From Lysobacter spongiicola DSM 21749 (GTDB lineage Bacteria > Pseudomonadota > Gammaproteobacteria > Xanthomonadales > Xanthomonadaceae): a stretch of 64,000 nt of DNA. The position numbers were made by a program, and so were the translations under genes. The first letter of the stretch is position 1. Each line of letters starts with the position of its first letter. The DNA lies in NCBI RefSeq assembly GCF_900167055.1, contig NZ_FUXP01000008.1, positions 51,447 to 115,446 on the forward strand. The letters are read 5' to 3'. Shown in pieces: positions 26,961-36,101 of this stretch. Below the pieces are notes generated by a model, which was not told the DNA's origin, searched no databases, and saw only the letters and a list, made by a program, of their open reading frames with translations.

Positions 26961-29435
26961 CTATCGCTCCACCGGCGGCGCATTCTTCACGTGCGTGTCC
27001 AGCCAGGCATCCTCCTCGGCCAGCATGTGCAGGACCGATTCGCGGGCGCGGTAGCCATGCGACTCCCTGGGCAGCATCACCAGCCGCGCCGTCCCGCCCA
27101 GCCCCTTCATCGCCGCGTACATGCGCTCGCTCTGCATGGGATAGGTACCGGAGTTGTTGTCCTCCTCGCCGTGGATCATCAGCATCGGCTCGTTGATGCG
27201 GCCGGCATGGTTGAACGGCGACATCGCCAGGTAGGTGCCGGTGGCATCCCAGTAATTGCGCTCCTCCGCCTGGAAGCCGAACGGCGTCAGGGTGCGGTTG
27301 TAGGCACCGCTGCGCGCGATGCCCGCGCGGAACAGGTCGCTGTGGGCCAGCAGGTTGGCCGTCATGAATGCACCATACGAATGCCCGCCGATCGCGATCC
27401 GGTGCCGGTCGGCGACGCCGCGACGCACCACCTCTTCGACCGCCGCCTCGGCACTGGCAACGAGCTGCTCGATATAGGTGTCGTTGGGTTCTGCATCGCC
27501 CTCGCCGACGATGGGCATGCTCGGCCCGTCGAGTACCGCGTAGCCACGGGCGAGGAACCCGAGCGGTCCCCAATAGCTGATCGCGTTGAACCGGTGCGGC
27601 GAGCCGATGACCTGGCTGGCGGCATCGGCGGATTTGAACTCGCGCGGATAGGCCCACATCAGCATCGGCAGCGGCCCGTCGCGCTCGCGATCATAGCCGG
27701 CAGGCAGGTAGAGGTCGGCGGTGAGCTCGACACCGTCCGCACGGGTGTAGCGGATCTGCTCCTTGGTCACGTCGCGCAGCTGTGGCGTGGGGTGCTCGAA
27801 GGACGTCAATGCACGGACCGCCGAATCTCCCCCGGCGGCGAGGTCGCGCACATGGAAGTTCGGCACCTCGGTCGGGCTTTCCCGCGTGGTCAGCAGTCGC
27901 CGCCCTTCGTCATCCAGCATTGCGCGGACCGATTCGTAGGTCGGCGCCTGCGACTGGAACAGGCGGGTGGCTTCGCCGCTAGCGAGGTCGTACCGGTCCA
28001 GGAACGGACGATCGCCCTCCGGTGAAGCGCCGGCTCCGTCCAGATAGATGCCCTCGCCGTCAGGGGTGAAGATCAACCGGGATCGGCCGTTGGCATCCAG
28101 CGCCGTGACCGGCTGGCCCGGGTCGCTGTAGCGGTCCTCGTAGGAGCGGTCGAACACGATCTGCTGGCCTTCGCCGGGGCGATCAGGGGCGATGCGCCAG
28201 GTCCGCGTGCCGCGATCCTTCCACCACCGCTCGTCGATCAGCGCCAGGTCGCCGTTGCCCCAGGTGGCGCCGCGGTAGCGCATCGAGAGGTCGGCCAGCA
28301 CCACCGGCTCATCCTTGAACGGCGCGGCGAGTGCGAACACGCGGTCGCGCACCTCGGTTTCGACCGAGGGATCACCGCCGTCCTGCGCCTCCGCCCATAC
28401 CAGCGTGGCGGGTGCATCGCTCCGCCACGTCACCGAGCGCACGCCGGTGGGGACCGAGTCGTTGCCGACCGGCAGGCCCTCGACCAGCGGCAACCGCGCG
28501 AGCTCGTGGACCGGGCGGCCGCTGGTGTCGACGACTTCGATCCGGCGCGGGAAGCGATAGAACGGCACCAGGTAGGAGAAGGGCCTTTCCAGCGTCTGGA
28601 CCAGCAGGTGCTTCCCGTCCGGTGCCGGCGAGGCACCGACGTGCAGGCCCGGCGACCCGAAGGTCCGCACGCTGCCTTGGACGCTCACCATCGCCAGTTG
28701 TGAACGCAGGTAGTGCTCGAACACCCTGGCGTCGGCTTCGCTGCCGAGTAGGTCCTGGTAGGTGCGGATCTGCTGGACGGCGCCGCCGCCGGTCTGCTGG
28801 ATGTTCGGACCGGTGGGAACGCCCGCCGCCTCCATCGCCGCTGCGCCCTCCGGACGCAGTGTCACCAGCAGGCTGCGGCTGTCGGGCATCCAGGTGAATC
28901 CATCACCGGCGACCGCATTGAGCGGCATGTCGGTCAAACGCCGCGCAGTCGCCGCCTGCACGTCGACCAGCCACAACTGGACCTCCCCGGCGGCGTTGTC
29001 GACGTGGCTGAAGGCGATGTAGCGCTGGTCCGGCGACCAGTTCATCGACGCCAGCGCGAGGTTCGCCGGCAGCCCCTGGATCCGGCGCTCCCGCCCATTG
29101 GCGATGTCCTGCAGCCACAGATTGCTGCCGAACGAGAACGCGCTGCGCGACCAGGTCTGCGGGTGGATGCGCAGGCCCGCCAGCCGCAACTCCGGTTGTG
29201 CGACCACCTCGATGCCGGGAAGCGACGGGGTCTGCACCATCGCGAGGGTGTCACGGCGCGGGCTCAGCGATACCTGCGGCGGCCGCGGTGCATCCACCAG
29301 CGCCTGCAATGCGGGGACCGGCAGGTGGTAGCCGGATGCGTCCTCCAGCGGAACGGCAGGCTGCGCGGCGAGCTGCAAGGGCAGCATCGCGGCGACGATG
29401 GCGGTGGCGCAGGCGCGCCGGAACATCTGGTTCAT
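26961..29435 (-). CDS. Secreted S9-family (prolyl oligopeptidase-like) peptidase
   Basis: An 824-residue protein with a signal peptide (MNQMFRRACATAIVAAMLPL, ending in AAQP). An N-terminal beta-propeller region covers about residues 30-560 and an alpha/beta-hydrolase domain the C-terminal 260 residues, with the nucleophile motif GGHSYGAFM. Members cleave peptides after proline or act as acyl-peptide or dipeptidyl hydrolases in the periplasm. The exact specificity is unknown. The ATG at 29435 is chosen because it starts the signal peptide; the longer frame upstream has no such feature. Confidence 0.88.
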   Translation of the reverse strand: MNQMFRRACATAIVAAMLPLQLAAQPAVPLEDASGYHLPVPALQALVDAPRPPQVSLSPRRDTLAMVQTPSLPGIEVVAQPELRLAGLRIHPQTWSRSAFSFGSNLWLQDIANGRERRIQGLPANLALASMNWSPDQRYIAFSHVDNAAGEVQLWLVDVQAATARRLTDMPLNAVAGDGFTWMPDSRSLLVTLRPEGAAAMEAAGVPTGPNIQQTGGGAVQQIRTYQDLLGSEADARVFEHYLRSQLAMVSVQGSVRTFGSPGLHVGASPAPDGKHLLVQTLERPFSYLVPFYRFPRRIEVVDTSGRPVHELARLPLVEGLPVGNDSVPTGVRSVTWRSDAPATLVWAEAQDGGDPSVETEVRDRVFALAAPFKDEPVVLADLSMRYRGATWGNGDLALIDERWWKDRGTRTWRIAPDRPGEGQQIVFDRSYEDRYSDPGQPVTALDANGRSRLIFTPDGEGIYLDGAGASPEGDRPFLDRYDLASGEATRLFQSQAPTYESVRAMLDDEGRRLLTTRESPTEVPNFHVRDLAAGGDSAVRALTSFEHPTPQLRDVTKEQIRYTRADGVELTADLYLPAGYDRERDGPLPMLMWAYPREFKSADAASQVIGSPHRFNAISYWGPLGFLARGYAVLDGPSMPIVGEGDAEPNDTYIEQLVASAEAAVEEVVRRGVADRHRIAIGGHSYGAFMTANLLAHSDLFRAGIARSGAYNRTLTPFGFQAEERNYWDATGTYLAMSPFNHAGRINEPMLMIHGEEDNNSGTYPMQSERMYAAMKGLGGTARLVMLPRESHGYRARESVLHMLAEEDAWLDTHVKNAPPVER

Positions 29436-29592
29436 TCGGTTCCCTCGGGACAGGTCGAGTGCCGGCCGCTCCGGCGCTGTCCACCCTCCCACGGGCCGCC
29501 CCTGCCATGCAGTGACGAAAGTCGGGGATGGCGCGAGTCGCCGGCATCGGCAAAAGCGCGTTGGCGGTTCAGGCGTGGCGCGGGCCGCCGGT

Positions 29593-29598
29593 TACAAT
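29593..29598 (+). promoter_or_regulatory. Promoter -10 of ahcY
   Basis: TACAAT about ten bases upstream of the SAH riboswitch; no clear -35 is seen. Confidence 0.45.
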
Positions 29599-29607
29599 AT
29601 CCCGCTT

Positions 29608-29680
29608 CGCCGAGGGGCGCTGCGACCGCCATGATCAAGTGCGGCCAGGCTCGGCGCGGCTTCACGTACAACGGCGCCCG
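29608..29680 (+). ncRNA. S-adenosylhomocysteine (SAH) riboswitch
   Basis: The conserved parts appear in order: GCCGAGGGGCGCTGCGACCG, then GCCAGGCTCGGC (which pairs with the 5' GCCGAG strand), then CAACGGCGCCC, which can form the pseudoknot with GGGGCGC. This is the SAH aptamer layout. It lies about 50 bases before ahcY, its classical target, and should switch the gene on when SAH accumulates. Confidence 0.9.
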
Positions 29681-29731
29681 GTTGTTTCCACCGCCCCCGA
29701 TGATGGCGGGCACATGACCGGAGCTTTGAAG

Positions 29732-31180
29732 ATGAATGCTGTAGCCAAGACATTTTCCATGGACGGCGACTACAAGATCGCCGACATCTCGCTGGCCGAC
29801 TACGGCCGCAAGGAAATCGACATCGCCGAGCACGAGATGCCGGGGCTGATGTCGATCCGCCGCAAGTACGCGTCCGATGCGCCGCTCAAGGGCGTTCGCG
29901 TGACCGGCTCGCTGCACATGACCATCCAGACCGCGGTGCTGATCGAGACGCTGAAGGACATCGGCGGCGACGTGCGCTGGGCCTCCTGCAACATCTTCTC
30001 GACCCAGGACCACGCCGCCGCGGCCATCGCTGCCACCGGCACCCCGGTGTTCGCCTGGAAGGGCGAGACGCTGGAGGAGTACTGGGACTGCACGCTGGAG
30101 GCGCTGAGCTTCCCCGACGGCAAGGGCGGCTATCTCGGCCCGCAGCTGGTGGTCGACGACGGCGGCGACGTGACCCTGTTGATCCACAAGGGCTACGAGC
30201 TGGAGCAGGGTGACGAGGCCTGGGTCAACAGCCCCTCTGGCAGCCACGAGGAGCAGGTGATCAAGAACCTGCTCAAGCGCGTGCACGCCGAGCGCCGCGG
30301 CTTCTGGACCACGGTCGTGCGCGACTGGAAGGGCGTCTCCGAGGAGACCACCACTGGCGTGCACCGCCTCTACCAGCTGGCCGAGCAGGGCAAGCTGCTG
30401 ATCCCCGCCATCAACGTCAACGACTCGGTCACCAAGTCCAAGTTCGACAACCTGTACGGCTGCCGCGAGTCGCTGGCCGACGGCCTCAAGCGCGCGATGG
30501 ACGTGATGCTGGCCGGCAAGGTCGTCGTGGTCTGTGGTTACGGCGACGTCGGCAAGGGCTGCGCCGCCTCCATGCGCGCCTACGGCGCCCGCGTGGTGGT
30601 CACCGAGATCGATCCCATCTGCGCGCTGCAGGCCGCGATGGAGGGCTTCGAGGTCAACACCATCGAGAGCACCCTGGGCCGCGGCGACATCTATGTCACC
30701 ACCACCGGCAACAAGGACATCATCACCGTGCAGCACATGCAGGAGATGAAGGACCAGGCGATCGTCTGCAACATCGGCCACTTCGACAACGAGATCCAGG
30801 TCGATGCGCTGTACCAGCTGTCGGGCGTGGAGCGGACCAACATCAAGCCGCAGGTCGACAAGTTCACCTTCGCCAACGGCAACTCGATCTTCCTGCTCGC
30901 CGAGGGACGGCTGGTGAACCTGGGTTGCGCCACCGGCCACCCCAGCTTCGTGATGTCGAACTCGTTCGCCAACCAGACACTGGCCCAGATCGACCTGTGG
31001 GCCAACAAGGACAGCTACGGAAAGCAGGTGTACCTGTTGCCCAAGAAGCTCGACGAAGAGGTCGCGCGGCTGCACCTGGAGAAGATCGGCGTGAAGCTGA
31101 CCACGCTGACGCAGGAACAGGCCGACTACCTCGGCGTCGCCGTGGAAGGTCCGTTCAAGCCGGATCACTACCGCTACTGA
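29732..31180 (+). CDS. ahcY: Adenosylhomocysteinase
   Basis: Hydrolyses SAH to adenosine and homocysteine, recycling the product of methylation reactions. 482 residues. The NAD-binding [17 protein letters not shown] motif, the substrate-binding [17 protein letters not shown] and the C-terminal KPDHYRY are intact. The ATG at 29732 has GGAG eight bases upstream; an ATG at 29714 in the same frame is less likely. Expression is predicted to be under the SAH riboswitch. A terminator follows. Confidence 0.97.
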   Translation: MNAVAKTFSMDGDYKIADISLADYGRKEIDIAEHEMPGLMSIRRKYASDAPLKGVRVTGSLHMTIQTAVLIETLKDIGGDVRWASCNIFSTQDHAAAAIAATGTPVFAWKGETLEEYWDCTLEALSFPDGKGGYLGPQLVVDDGGDVTLLIHKGYELEQGDEAWVNSPSGSHEEQVIKNLLKRVHAERRGFWTTVVRDWKGVSEETTTGVHRLYQLAEQGKLLIPAINVNDSVTKSKFDNLYGCRESLADGLKRAMDVMLAGKVVVVCGYGDVGKGCAASMRAYGARVVVTEIDPICALQAAMEGFEVNTIESTLGRGDIYVTTTGNKDIITVQHMQEMKDQAIVCNIGHFDNEIQVDALYQLSGVERTNIKPQVDKFTFANGNSIFLLAEGRLVNLGCATGHPSFVMSNSFANQTLAQIDLWANKDSYGKQVYLLPKKLDEEVARLHLEKIGVKLTTLTQEQADYLGVAVEGPFKPDHYRY

Positions 31181-31201
31181 CCGGGTGGACCCACTCGACC
31201 G

Positions 31202-31229
31202 AAAACGGGCGCCTCGGCGCCCGTTTTTT
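31202..31229 (+). terminator. Rho-independent terminator after ahcY
   Basis: AAACGGGCGCC / GGCGCCCGTTT, immediately followed by a T run (TTTTTT to 31229). Confidence 0.92.
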
Positions 31230-31279
31230 GTTGCAGCGTTGCATCGGGAGGCGATGGCGCATGGCACTGCCGGCCTCGT

Positions 31280-31355
31280 GTAGGAGCGGCTTCAGCCGCG
31301 ATCCGCAGTTCGTCAGGGGCACCAACTCCACGATCGCGGCTGAAGCCGCTCCTAC
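31280..31355. repeat. Inverted pair of REP-like repeats
   Basis: One unit (31280-31302) and a perfect inverted copy (31333-31355) of GTAGGAGCGGCTTCAGCCG plus the next four bases are separated by 30 bases. This is the REPIN/BIME arrangement seen in Xanthomonadaceae. The third unit is at 585-607. Confidence 0.8.
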
Positions 31356-31416
31356 GCCCCGAAGGGAGCCCCCTTGGGGGACCAGAGCTGGGGCTTCTGG
31401 ATGTATATTTCCATCC

Positions 31417-31434
31417 ATCCCGATGAAGCGATAT
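31417..31434 (+). promoter_or_regulatory. Candidate regulatory motif upstream of metF
   Basis: ATCCCGATGAAGCGATAT lies within an AT-rich patch flanked by TATATT and ATATATT, and resembles the metK leader string at 25611-25628. Regulator unknown. Confidence 0.3.
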
Positions 31435-31465
31435 ATTGCGGTCACCTTCATTGCTGCCGCGCGCC

Positions 31466-32290
31466 ATGATCCCGATCAGTTTCGAGTTCTACCCGCCCAA
31501 GACCGATGACCAGCGCGCGCAGCTGGACCGCACCGCCACCCGGCTGCGGGAACGCGCTCCGGAATACGTCAGTGTCACCTTCGGTGCCGGTGGCTCGACG
31601 CTCAGCCATACGCCGCAGACCATCCAGCGCCTGCGCGGCACGCTCGAACTCGATGCCGCGCCCCACATCACCTGTATGGGCGGCTCGCGAGAGGAGATCC
31701 GCGGGCTGCTCAAGCTGTACCGGGCGATCGGTGCCCGACGCCTGGTCACACTCCGCGGGGACCTGCCGTCCGGCATGGTCAGCCCCGGCGACCTGCGCTA
31801 TGCCAGCGAGCTGGTGGAGTTCATCCGCGCCGAAACCGGCGACCATTTCCACATCGAAGTGGCCGCGTACCCGGAAACGCACCCCCAGGCACGGGACGCG
31901 CGAATGGACCTGGAGCATTTCATCCGCAAGGTCCGTGCTGGCGCGGACGGTGCGATCACGCAGTACTTCTACAACGCGGACGCCTATTTCCGCTTCGTCG
32001 ACGACCTGCGCAAGGCCGGCATCGACATCCCCGTCGTTCCCGGCGTCATGCCGATCTCGAACTTCAGCCAGATCCGCCGCTTCTCCGAGATGTGCGGCGC
32101 GGAAATCCCGCGATGGGTGGCCCAGCGGATGCTGTCGTACGTCGACGATGCGGAGAGCGTGCGCGCATTCGGCGCGGAGGTCGTGGCGGAACTGTGCCAG
32201 CGGCTGGTACAGGGCGGTGCACCCGGCCTGCACTTCTACACTTTGAACCTGGCGAAACCGACACTGAACGTCCTCTCCCGGTTGGAGTGA
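31466..32290 (+). CDS. metF: Methylenetetrahydrofolate reductase
   Basis: Reduces 5,10-methylene- to 5-methyl-tetrahydrofolate, supplying the methyl group for methionine synthesis. 274 residues, the usual length for a bacterial MetF. The N-terminal ISFEFYPPKTDDQ and the folate/flavin site regions VSVTFGAGGST and VTLRGD are intact. It follows metK and ahcY in the same direction, completing three steps around the methionine cycle. The leader holds a string resembling the one before metK. Confidence 0.95.
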   Translation: MIPISFEFYPPKTDDQRAQLDRTATRLRERAPEYVSVTFGAGGSTLSHTPQTIQRLRGTLELDAAPHITCMGGSREEIRGLLKLYRAIGARRLVTLRGDLPSGMVSPGDLRYASELVEFIRAETGDHFHIEVAAYPETHPQARDARMDLEHFIRKVRAGADGAITQYFYNADAYFRFVDDLRKAGIDIPVVPGVMPISNFSQIRRFSEMCGAEIPRWVAQRMLSYVDDAESVRAFGAEVVAELCQRLVQGGAPGLHFYTLNLAKPTLNVLSRLE

Positions 32291-32395
32291 GTTCAGCGCG
32301 GGTTGCGGCGCGGTTCAGTCCCGGGGCCGTTTGGAAACAGGTTGTTGACGGCCCGCGGCGGACCATCCCCGCATCCCCCACCCCCGGTGTCCGTC

Positions 32396-33019
32396 ATGTA
32401 CAAGTCCGCCCTGCTTCCAGGCGCCGCTGCCGCGCTGCTGGCTGCCACCGCGTCGCCCCTGTCGGCTCCGGCACATGCGCAGGGCGGCGGTATCCAGCGC
32501 TGCGAGGCGCCTGATGGCACGGCCATCTATACCGACAAGGCCTGCGCGGCTTTCGGCGCTTCGAGCACGCCTCTTTCCAATGACCTGGTGCGCCGCATCT
32601 CCACTGGTGGCGAGCCGGGGATGGCCGGCGCGATGCGGGCACCTGTCCCCGGCTCGGCGCGACGTTCCGCCGCGGCCGGCTGCGCACGCTCGACCACCCA
32701 ACTGGCGATGGACCTGGAAGGCGCCTGGTCGCTGGGGGATGTCAACAGGATCGCCGAGAGCTATCACTGGGCGGGCTTGGACAGCAACCGCGCCCACGCG
32801 ATCATGGAACGCCTCGAAACCCTCTCCGACCTGCCGCTGTGGGAAGCCCACTTCCTCGACGCGCGCATCGGCGGTGCCGCGGTGATGGCGTCGGCCGGAG
32901 GCCCGGCGGATGGCGCACAGGCCGGGATCATGCAGCTGGTGCTGGGCGAGGGTGCGGGCAGCCGCATGCAGGACCTGACGGTGCGTCACTACCGGGGCTG
33001 CTACTTCGTGCAGTTCTAG
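32396..33019 (+). CDS. Secreted protein of unknown function (DUF4124-like N terminus), paralogue 1
   Basis: 207 residues with a signal peptide ending near PAHAQ. The N-terminal RCEAPDGTAIYTDKACAAFGA looks like a DUF4124-type module. A helical part follows with GCARSTTQLAMDLEGAW, and a shared YHWAGL. No catalytic motif is visible. It lies 70 bases before a clear paralogue (33090-33734) with which it shares the RCE-DGTA-TD-CAA pattern, the GCAR motif and YHWAG, so the two arose by tandem duplication. Probably periplasmic. Confidence 0.8.
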   Translation: MYKSALLPGAAAALLAATASPLSAPAHAQGGGIQRCEAPDGTAIYTDKACAAFGASSTPLSNDLVRRISTGGEPGMAGAMRAPVPGSARRSAAAGCARSTTQLAMDLEGAWSLGDVNRIAESYHWAGLDSNRAHAIMERLETLSDLPLWEAHFLDARIGGAAVMASAGGPADGAQAGIMQLVLGEGAGSRMQDLTVRHYRGCYFVQF

Positions 33020-33089
33020 CCGAGGACGCGGCGGGGTCAGCGGGATCCCGGGGCTTCACGCAACCTTCACGCAGCGGTAGGCTTGGGCG

Positions 33090-33734
33090 ATGCCGATGCC
33101 ACGCTCCCGTCCCCTGCTCCCGCTCTCGTTGGCGGTTGTACTGCTGACAACTCCGCACTTCGCCACTCCCGCGGGGGCAGAGGTGCGCAGGTGCGAAGCC
33201 GGCGACGGAACCGCCGTGTTCACCGATCAGCGATGTGCCGCGGTCGGCGCGACCGCAGCCGCGACCTCGACGGGTGGCACCGGTGCGCGCCTGCACCGAA
33301 GCGGATGCGCCCGGACCGTGCAGGACCTGATGTTTGAAGTTTCCTTGGCCATAGATGCGCGCGATGCCAACCACCTGGCGAGCGTTTACCACTGGGCCGG
33401 CATGTCGGGCCGGTCCGCCAATGCCGTGATGGACCGGCTCGGACGGCTGGTGCGGCGCCCGCTGGTGGACGTCGTGCCGGTCATGGCGCAACCGTTGGCG
33501 CGACATGCCGTGCTGGGGGACGAGCCGGCTCCCCGCTCGGGTCCCAGCGACGATCAGGATTCCGATGCCGCGGCACTGGCCGCCGGCGCCACCCGGTACG
33601 CATCCCATGGCGGGTTCGACCGACGTCCCCCGGTGGGACTGCGGATCGTCCAGACTACCGATGACGGCATCACCCCATCGGAAACCTCGTTCCAGTTGCA
33701 CGAACACTTCGGCTGCGTCTGGCTGCGCGGCTGA
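33090..33734 (+). CDS. Secreted protein of unknown function, paralogue 2
   Basis: 214 residues with a signal peptide ending near TPAGA. The mature start EVRRCEAGDGTAVFTDQRCAAVGA parallels the upstream gene, as do GCARTVQDLMFEVSLAID and SVYHWAGMSGRSANAVMDRL. The C-terminal half has diverged, but both proteins end in a GC-aromatic pattern (GCYFVQF versus GCVWLRG). No function is known. Likely in one unit with paralogue 1. Confidence 0.78.
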   Translation: MPMPRSRPLLPLSLAVVLLTTPHFATPAGAEVRRCEAGDGTAVFTDQRCAAVGATAAATSTGGTGARLHRSGCARTVQDLMFEVSLAIDARDANHLASVYHWAGMSGRSANAVMDRLGRLVRRPLVDVVPVMAQPLARHAVLGDEPAPRSGPSDDQDSDAAALAAGATRYASHGGFDRRPPVGLRIVQTTDDGITPSETSFQLHEHFGCVWLRG

Positions 33735-33793
33735 GCGCCGGCCCCCCGCGCGCCGAGGCACAATGGACGCTCCCCGGCCTGGATGAAGCACGA

Positions 33794-34705
33794 ATGCAGT
33801 ATCCCGAATGGATCTGGCACAACGGCGCCATCAAGCGCTGGGAAGAAGCAACGACCCACGTGATGGCGCATGCGCTGCACTACGGCTCTTCGGTATTCGA
33901 GGGCATCCGCAGCTACGACACCCCGTCCGGACCCGCGATCTTCCGCCTGATCGACCACAACACCCGCATGTATGCCTCGGCGCGCATCTATGACATGCAG
34001 ATGCCTTACGGGCTGGATGTCATCAACGCCGCCTGCCGGGAAGTGATCCGCCGAAACGGGCTGACGCAGGCGTACCTGCGCCCCTTCGCGTTCCGGGGCC
34101 TGGGCGGCTTCGGCCTCTCCGCCGATACGCCCGTGGAGATGTCGGTGGCGAGCTGGTTCATGGGCCCCTACTTGGGGCCGGGCGTGCTTGAAACCGGCAT
34201 CGACGCCTGTGTCTCCAGCTGGCAACGCTGCGCGCCCAACACCATCCCGTCCGGCGCCAAGGCGGGCGGAAACTACCTGTCCGGCCAGCTGATCGCGCGG
34301 GAAGCCCGTCGCCTCGGATTCGGCGAAGGCATCGCTCTGGCCTCCACCGGGCTTCTGTCGGAGGGGGCCGGCGAAAATCTGTTCCTGGTGTTTGACGGTG
34401 CCCTGCACACGACGCCGGTCAGCGCCGCGTTGCTCAACGGCATCACCCGGCACACGATCATCACCCTAGCGCGGGAAGCCGGCATCGACGTGGTGGAGCG
34501 CGACCTGCCCCGCGAATATCTGTACCTGTGCGACGAGCTCTTCATGTGCGGCACTGCCGCCGAGATCACGCCGATCCGGTCTGTCGACGGCCGCCAGGTG
34601 GGCGCGGGCAAGCCCGGGCCGGTGACCCGCCGGATGCAGGAGCTGTTCTTCGGTCTGTTCGATGGCAGCACGCCGGACCGCCACGGGTGGCTGGAGTACG
34701 TGTAG
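33794..34705 (+). CDS. ilvE: Branched-chain amino-acid aminotransferase
   Basis: PLP-dependent transamination of leucine, isoleucine and valine with 2-oxoglutarate. 303 residues, class IV aminotransferase fold. The PLP lysine is K156 in SGAKAGGNYL, and the conserved SEGAGENLF loop and the C-terminal CGTAAEITPI motif are intact. The ATG at 33794 gives MQYPEWIWHNG, typical of the family in this lineage. It appears monocistronic and convergent with the sensor kinase gene. Confidence 0.94.
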   Translation: MQYPEWIWHNGAIKRWEEATTHVMAHALHYGSSVFEGIRSYDTPSGPAIFRLIDHNTRMYASARIYDMQMPYGLDVINAACREVIRRNGLTQAYLRPFAFRGLGGFGLSADTPVEMSVASWFMGPYLGPGVLETGIDACVSSWQRCAPNTIPSGAKAGGNYLSGQLIAREARRLGFGEGIALASTGLLSEGAGENLFLVFDGALHTTPVSAALLNGITRHTIITLAREAGIDVVERDLPREYLYLCDELFMCGTAAEITPIRSVDGRQVGAGKPGPVTRRMQELFFGLFDGSTPDRHGWLEYV

Positions 34706-34709
34706 GGCG

Positions 34710-36101
34710 CTATTCCGCCTCGGGGCCCGCAGGTCCGGAATCCGCTTCCGCGGAAACCACCCGGCCGAAGGTGAGCGTCGCCACCACGCCCTTCGGCTTC
34801 CCCGGCTGGACGCGCACATCCCAGTAGTACAACGCGCACAACCGACGCACGATGGACAGGCCGATGCCGCCGCCCTGCGAATGGCCGGCGTGCGTGCCGC
34901 GATAGCCGCGCTCGAACAGTTTGGCGGCATCTTCCGGGCTCAGGCCGGGGCCCGAATCGATCACTTCCACCGCATTGGGCAGCATCCGGACGATCACCTC
35001 GCCGGAGGTGGTGTACTTGACCGCGTTGCCGATCAGGTTGCCCAGCGCCACGGACACCGCCGCCTCCGGCGCATCAACCACAAGGTCGTCGCCACCTTCC
35101 AGCCGGAGTTCCAGCGGCTTGCCCGCGAGCTGGGTGCGGTGCACGTCCAGCAACTGCTCTGCAATCCTCGCCACGTTGGTATTCCCGTGCCCGCGCTCGT
35201 TGCGCGACAGCAGCAGCAACGCGCTGATCAGGTCGGTGCACTGCTGCTCGGCGCGCTGGATGCGTGACAGGCGGTTGCGGGTCTTCTCGTCCACGTCTGG
35301 TCGCGACAGCAGCAACTCCACCGCGCCGCGGATCACTGCCAGCGGCGTGCGCAGCTCGTGGCTGACGTCGGCGTTGAACTCCCGGTCGCGCTGCACCACC
35401 TCGGTCAATCGTTCCGCATAGTCATCCAGTGCTTCGGCGAGCTGGCCCACTTCATCGTCCGGGAAGTGCGTCGCGAGCGACTCCGGTTCCACGCTGCGAC
35501 CGGATGCCTTCAGGCGCCGCGCAAGCTCGGAGACCGGGCTCATCACCCTCGAGGCCGCCCACCACCCCACGAACAGGGACAACAGCGTGAAAAGCACGAC
35601 CGAGCCGTAGATCGCGCGATTGAACTGACGCTCGCCGCGAATCGCCTGCGTCATGTCGTAGGCAAGGAAGAACCACGCGCCGGGCGCCTTCCGCACCGCC
35701 AGCTTGTAGGAGAACGGATTGCCCTCCTCATCGGTGCCGGACACGTTGTGGATGCCGTCTGGCAGCTCATACCATTCAGGCCGGTTGATGCGGACCGAGT
35801 CGAAGCGGTCGGGCGTGTAGACGAAGGCGCGGATCTGGTCGACCGGGAATTGTGGATTCTCGGGGTCCAACTCGAACTGCCGTGCGTACTCGTCGATGTT
35901 GCGGCTCATCAGGTCGACGATCAGCTGCTCCTCGACCCGGTTCCTCGTCCAGTTGGTCGCAAACGCGAACAGGGCCGTCAGGCCAAAGCCCAACAACACG
36001 AAGGACAGGATGATGCGGCTTCGCAGTTGCCGCCGGTAACGCAGCCTGCGCCGGGGCCGGGGCCGGGGCCCGCCGGTGGACTCCGCTTCAGTTGGCCGCA
36101 T
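34710..36101 (-). CDS. Sensor histidine kinase
   Basis: A 463-residue two-component kinase. Two transmembrane helices (about residues 28-50 and 163-185) enclose a periplasmic sensor of about 110 residues. A HAMP-like linker follows, then HisKA with the phosphorylated H248 in DVSHELRTPL, and a HATPase domain with GNLIGNAVKYT, DSGPGLS and GGGIGLSIVRRL. It overlaps the response-regulator gene by 14 bases and is co-translated with it. The pair resembles ColRS-type systems, but that identity is not certain. Confidence 0.92.
   Translation of the reverse strand: MRPTEAESTGGPRPRPRRRLRYRRQLRSRIILSFVLLGFGLTALFAFATNWTRNRVEEQLIVDLMSRNIDEYARQFELDPENPQFPVDQIRAFVYTPDRFDSVRINRPEWYELPDGIHNVSGTDEEGNPFSYKLAVRKAPGAWFFLAYDMTQAIRGERQFNRAIYGSVVLFTLLSLFVGWWAASRVMSPVSELARRLKASGRSVEPESLATHFPDDEVGQLAEALDDYAERLTEVVQRDREFNADVSHELRTPLAVIRGAVELLLSRPDVDEKTRNRLSRIQRAEQQCTDLISALLLLSRNERGHGNTNVARIAEQLLDVHRTQLAGKPLELRLEGGDDLVVDAPEAAVSVALGNLIGNAVKYTTSGEVIVRMLPNAVEVIDSGPGLSPEDAAKLFERGYRGTHAGHSQGGGIGLSIVRRLCALYYWDVRVQPGKPKGVVATLTFGRVVSAEADSGPAGPEAE

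Noticed and set aside
29432..31267. A 611-codon open frame antisense to ahcY
   Set aside because: Low-complexity histidine/arginine-rich translation with no family; ahcY on the other strand is certain.
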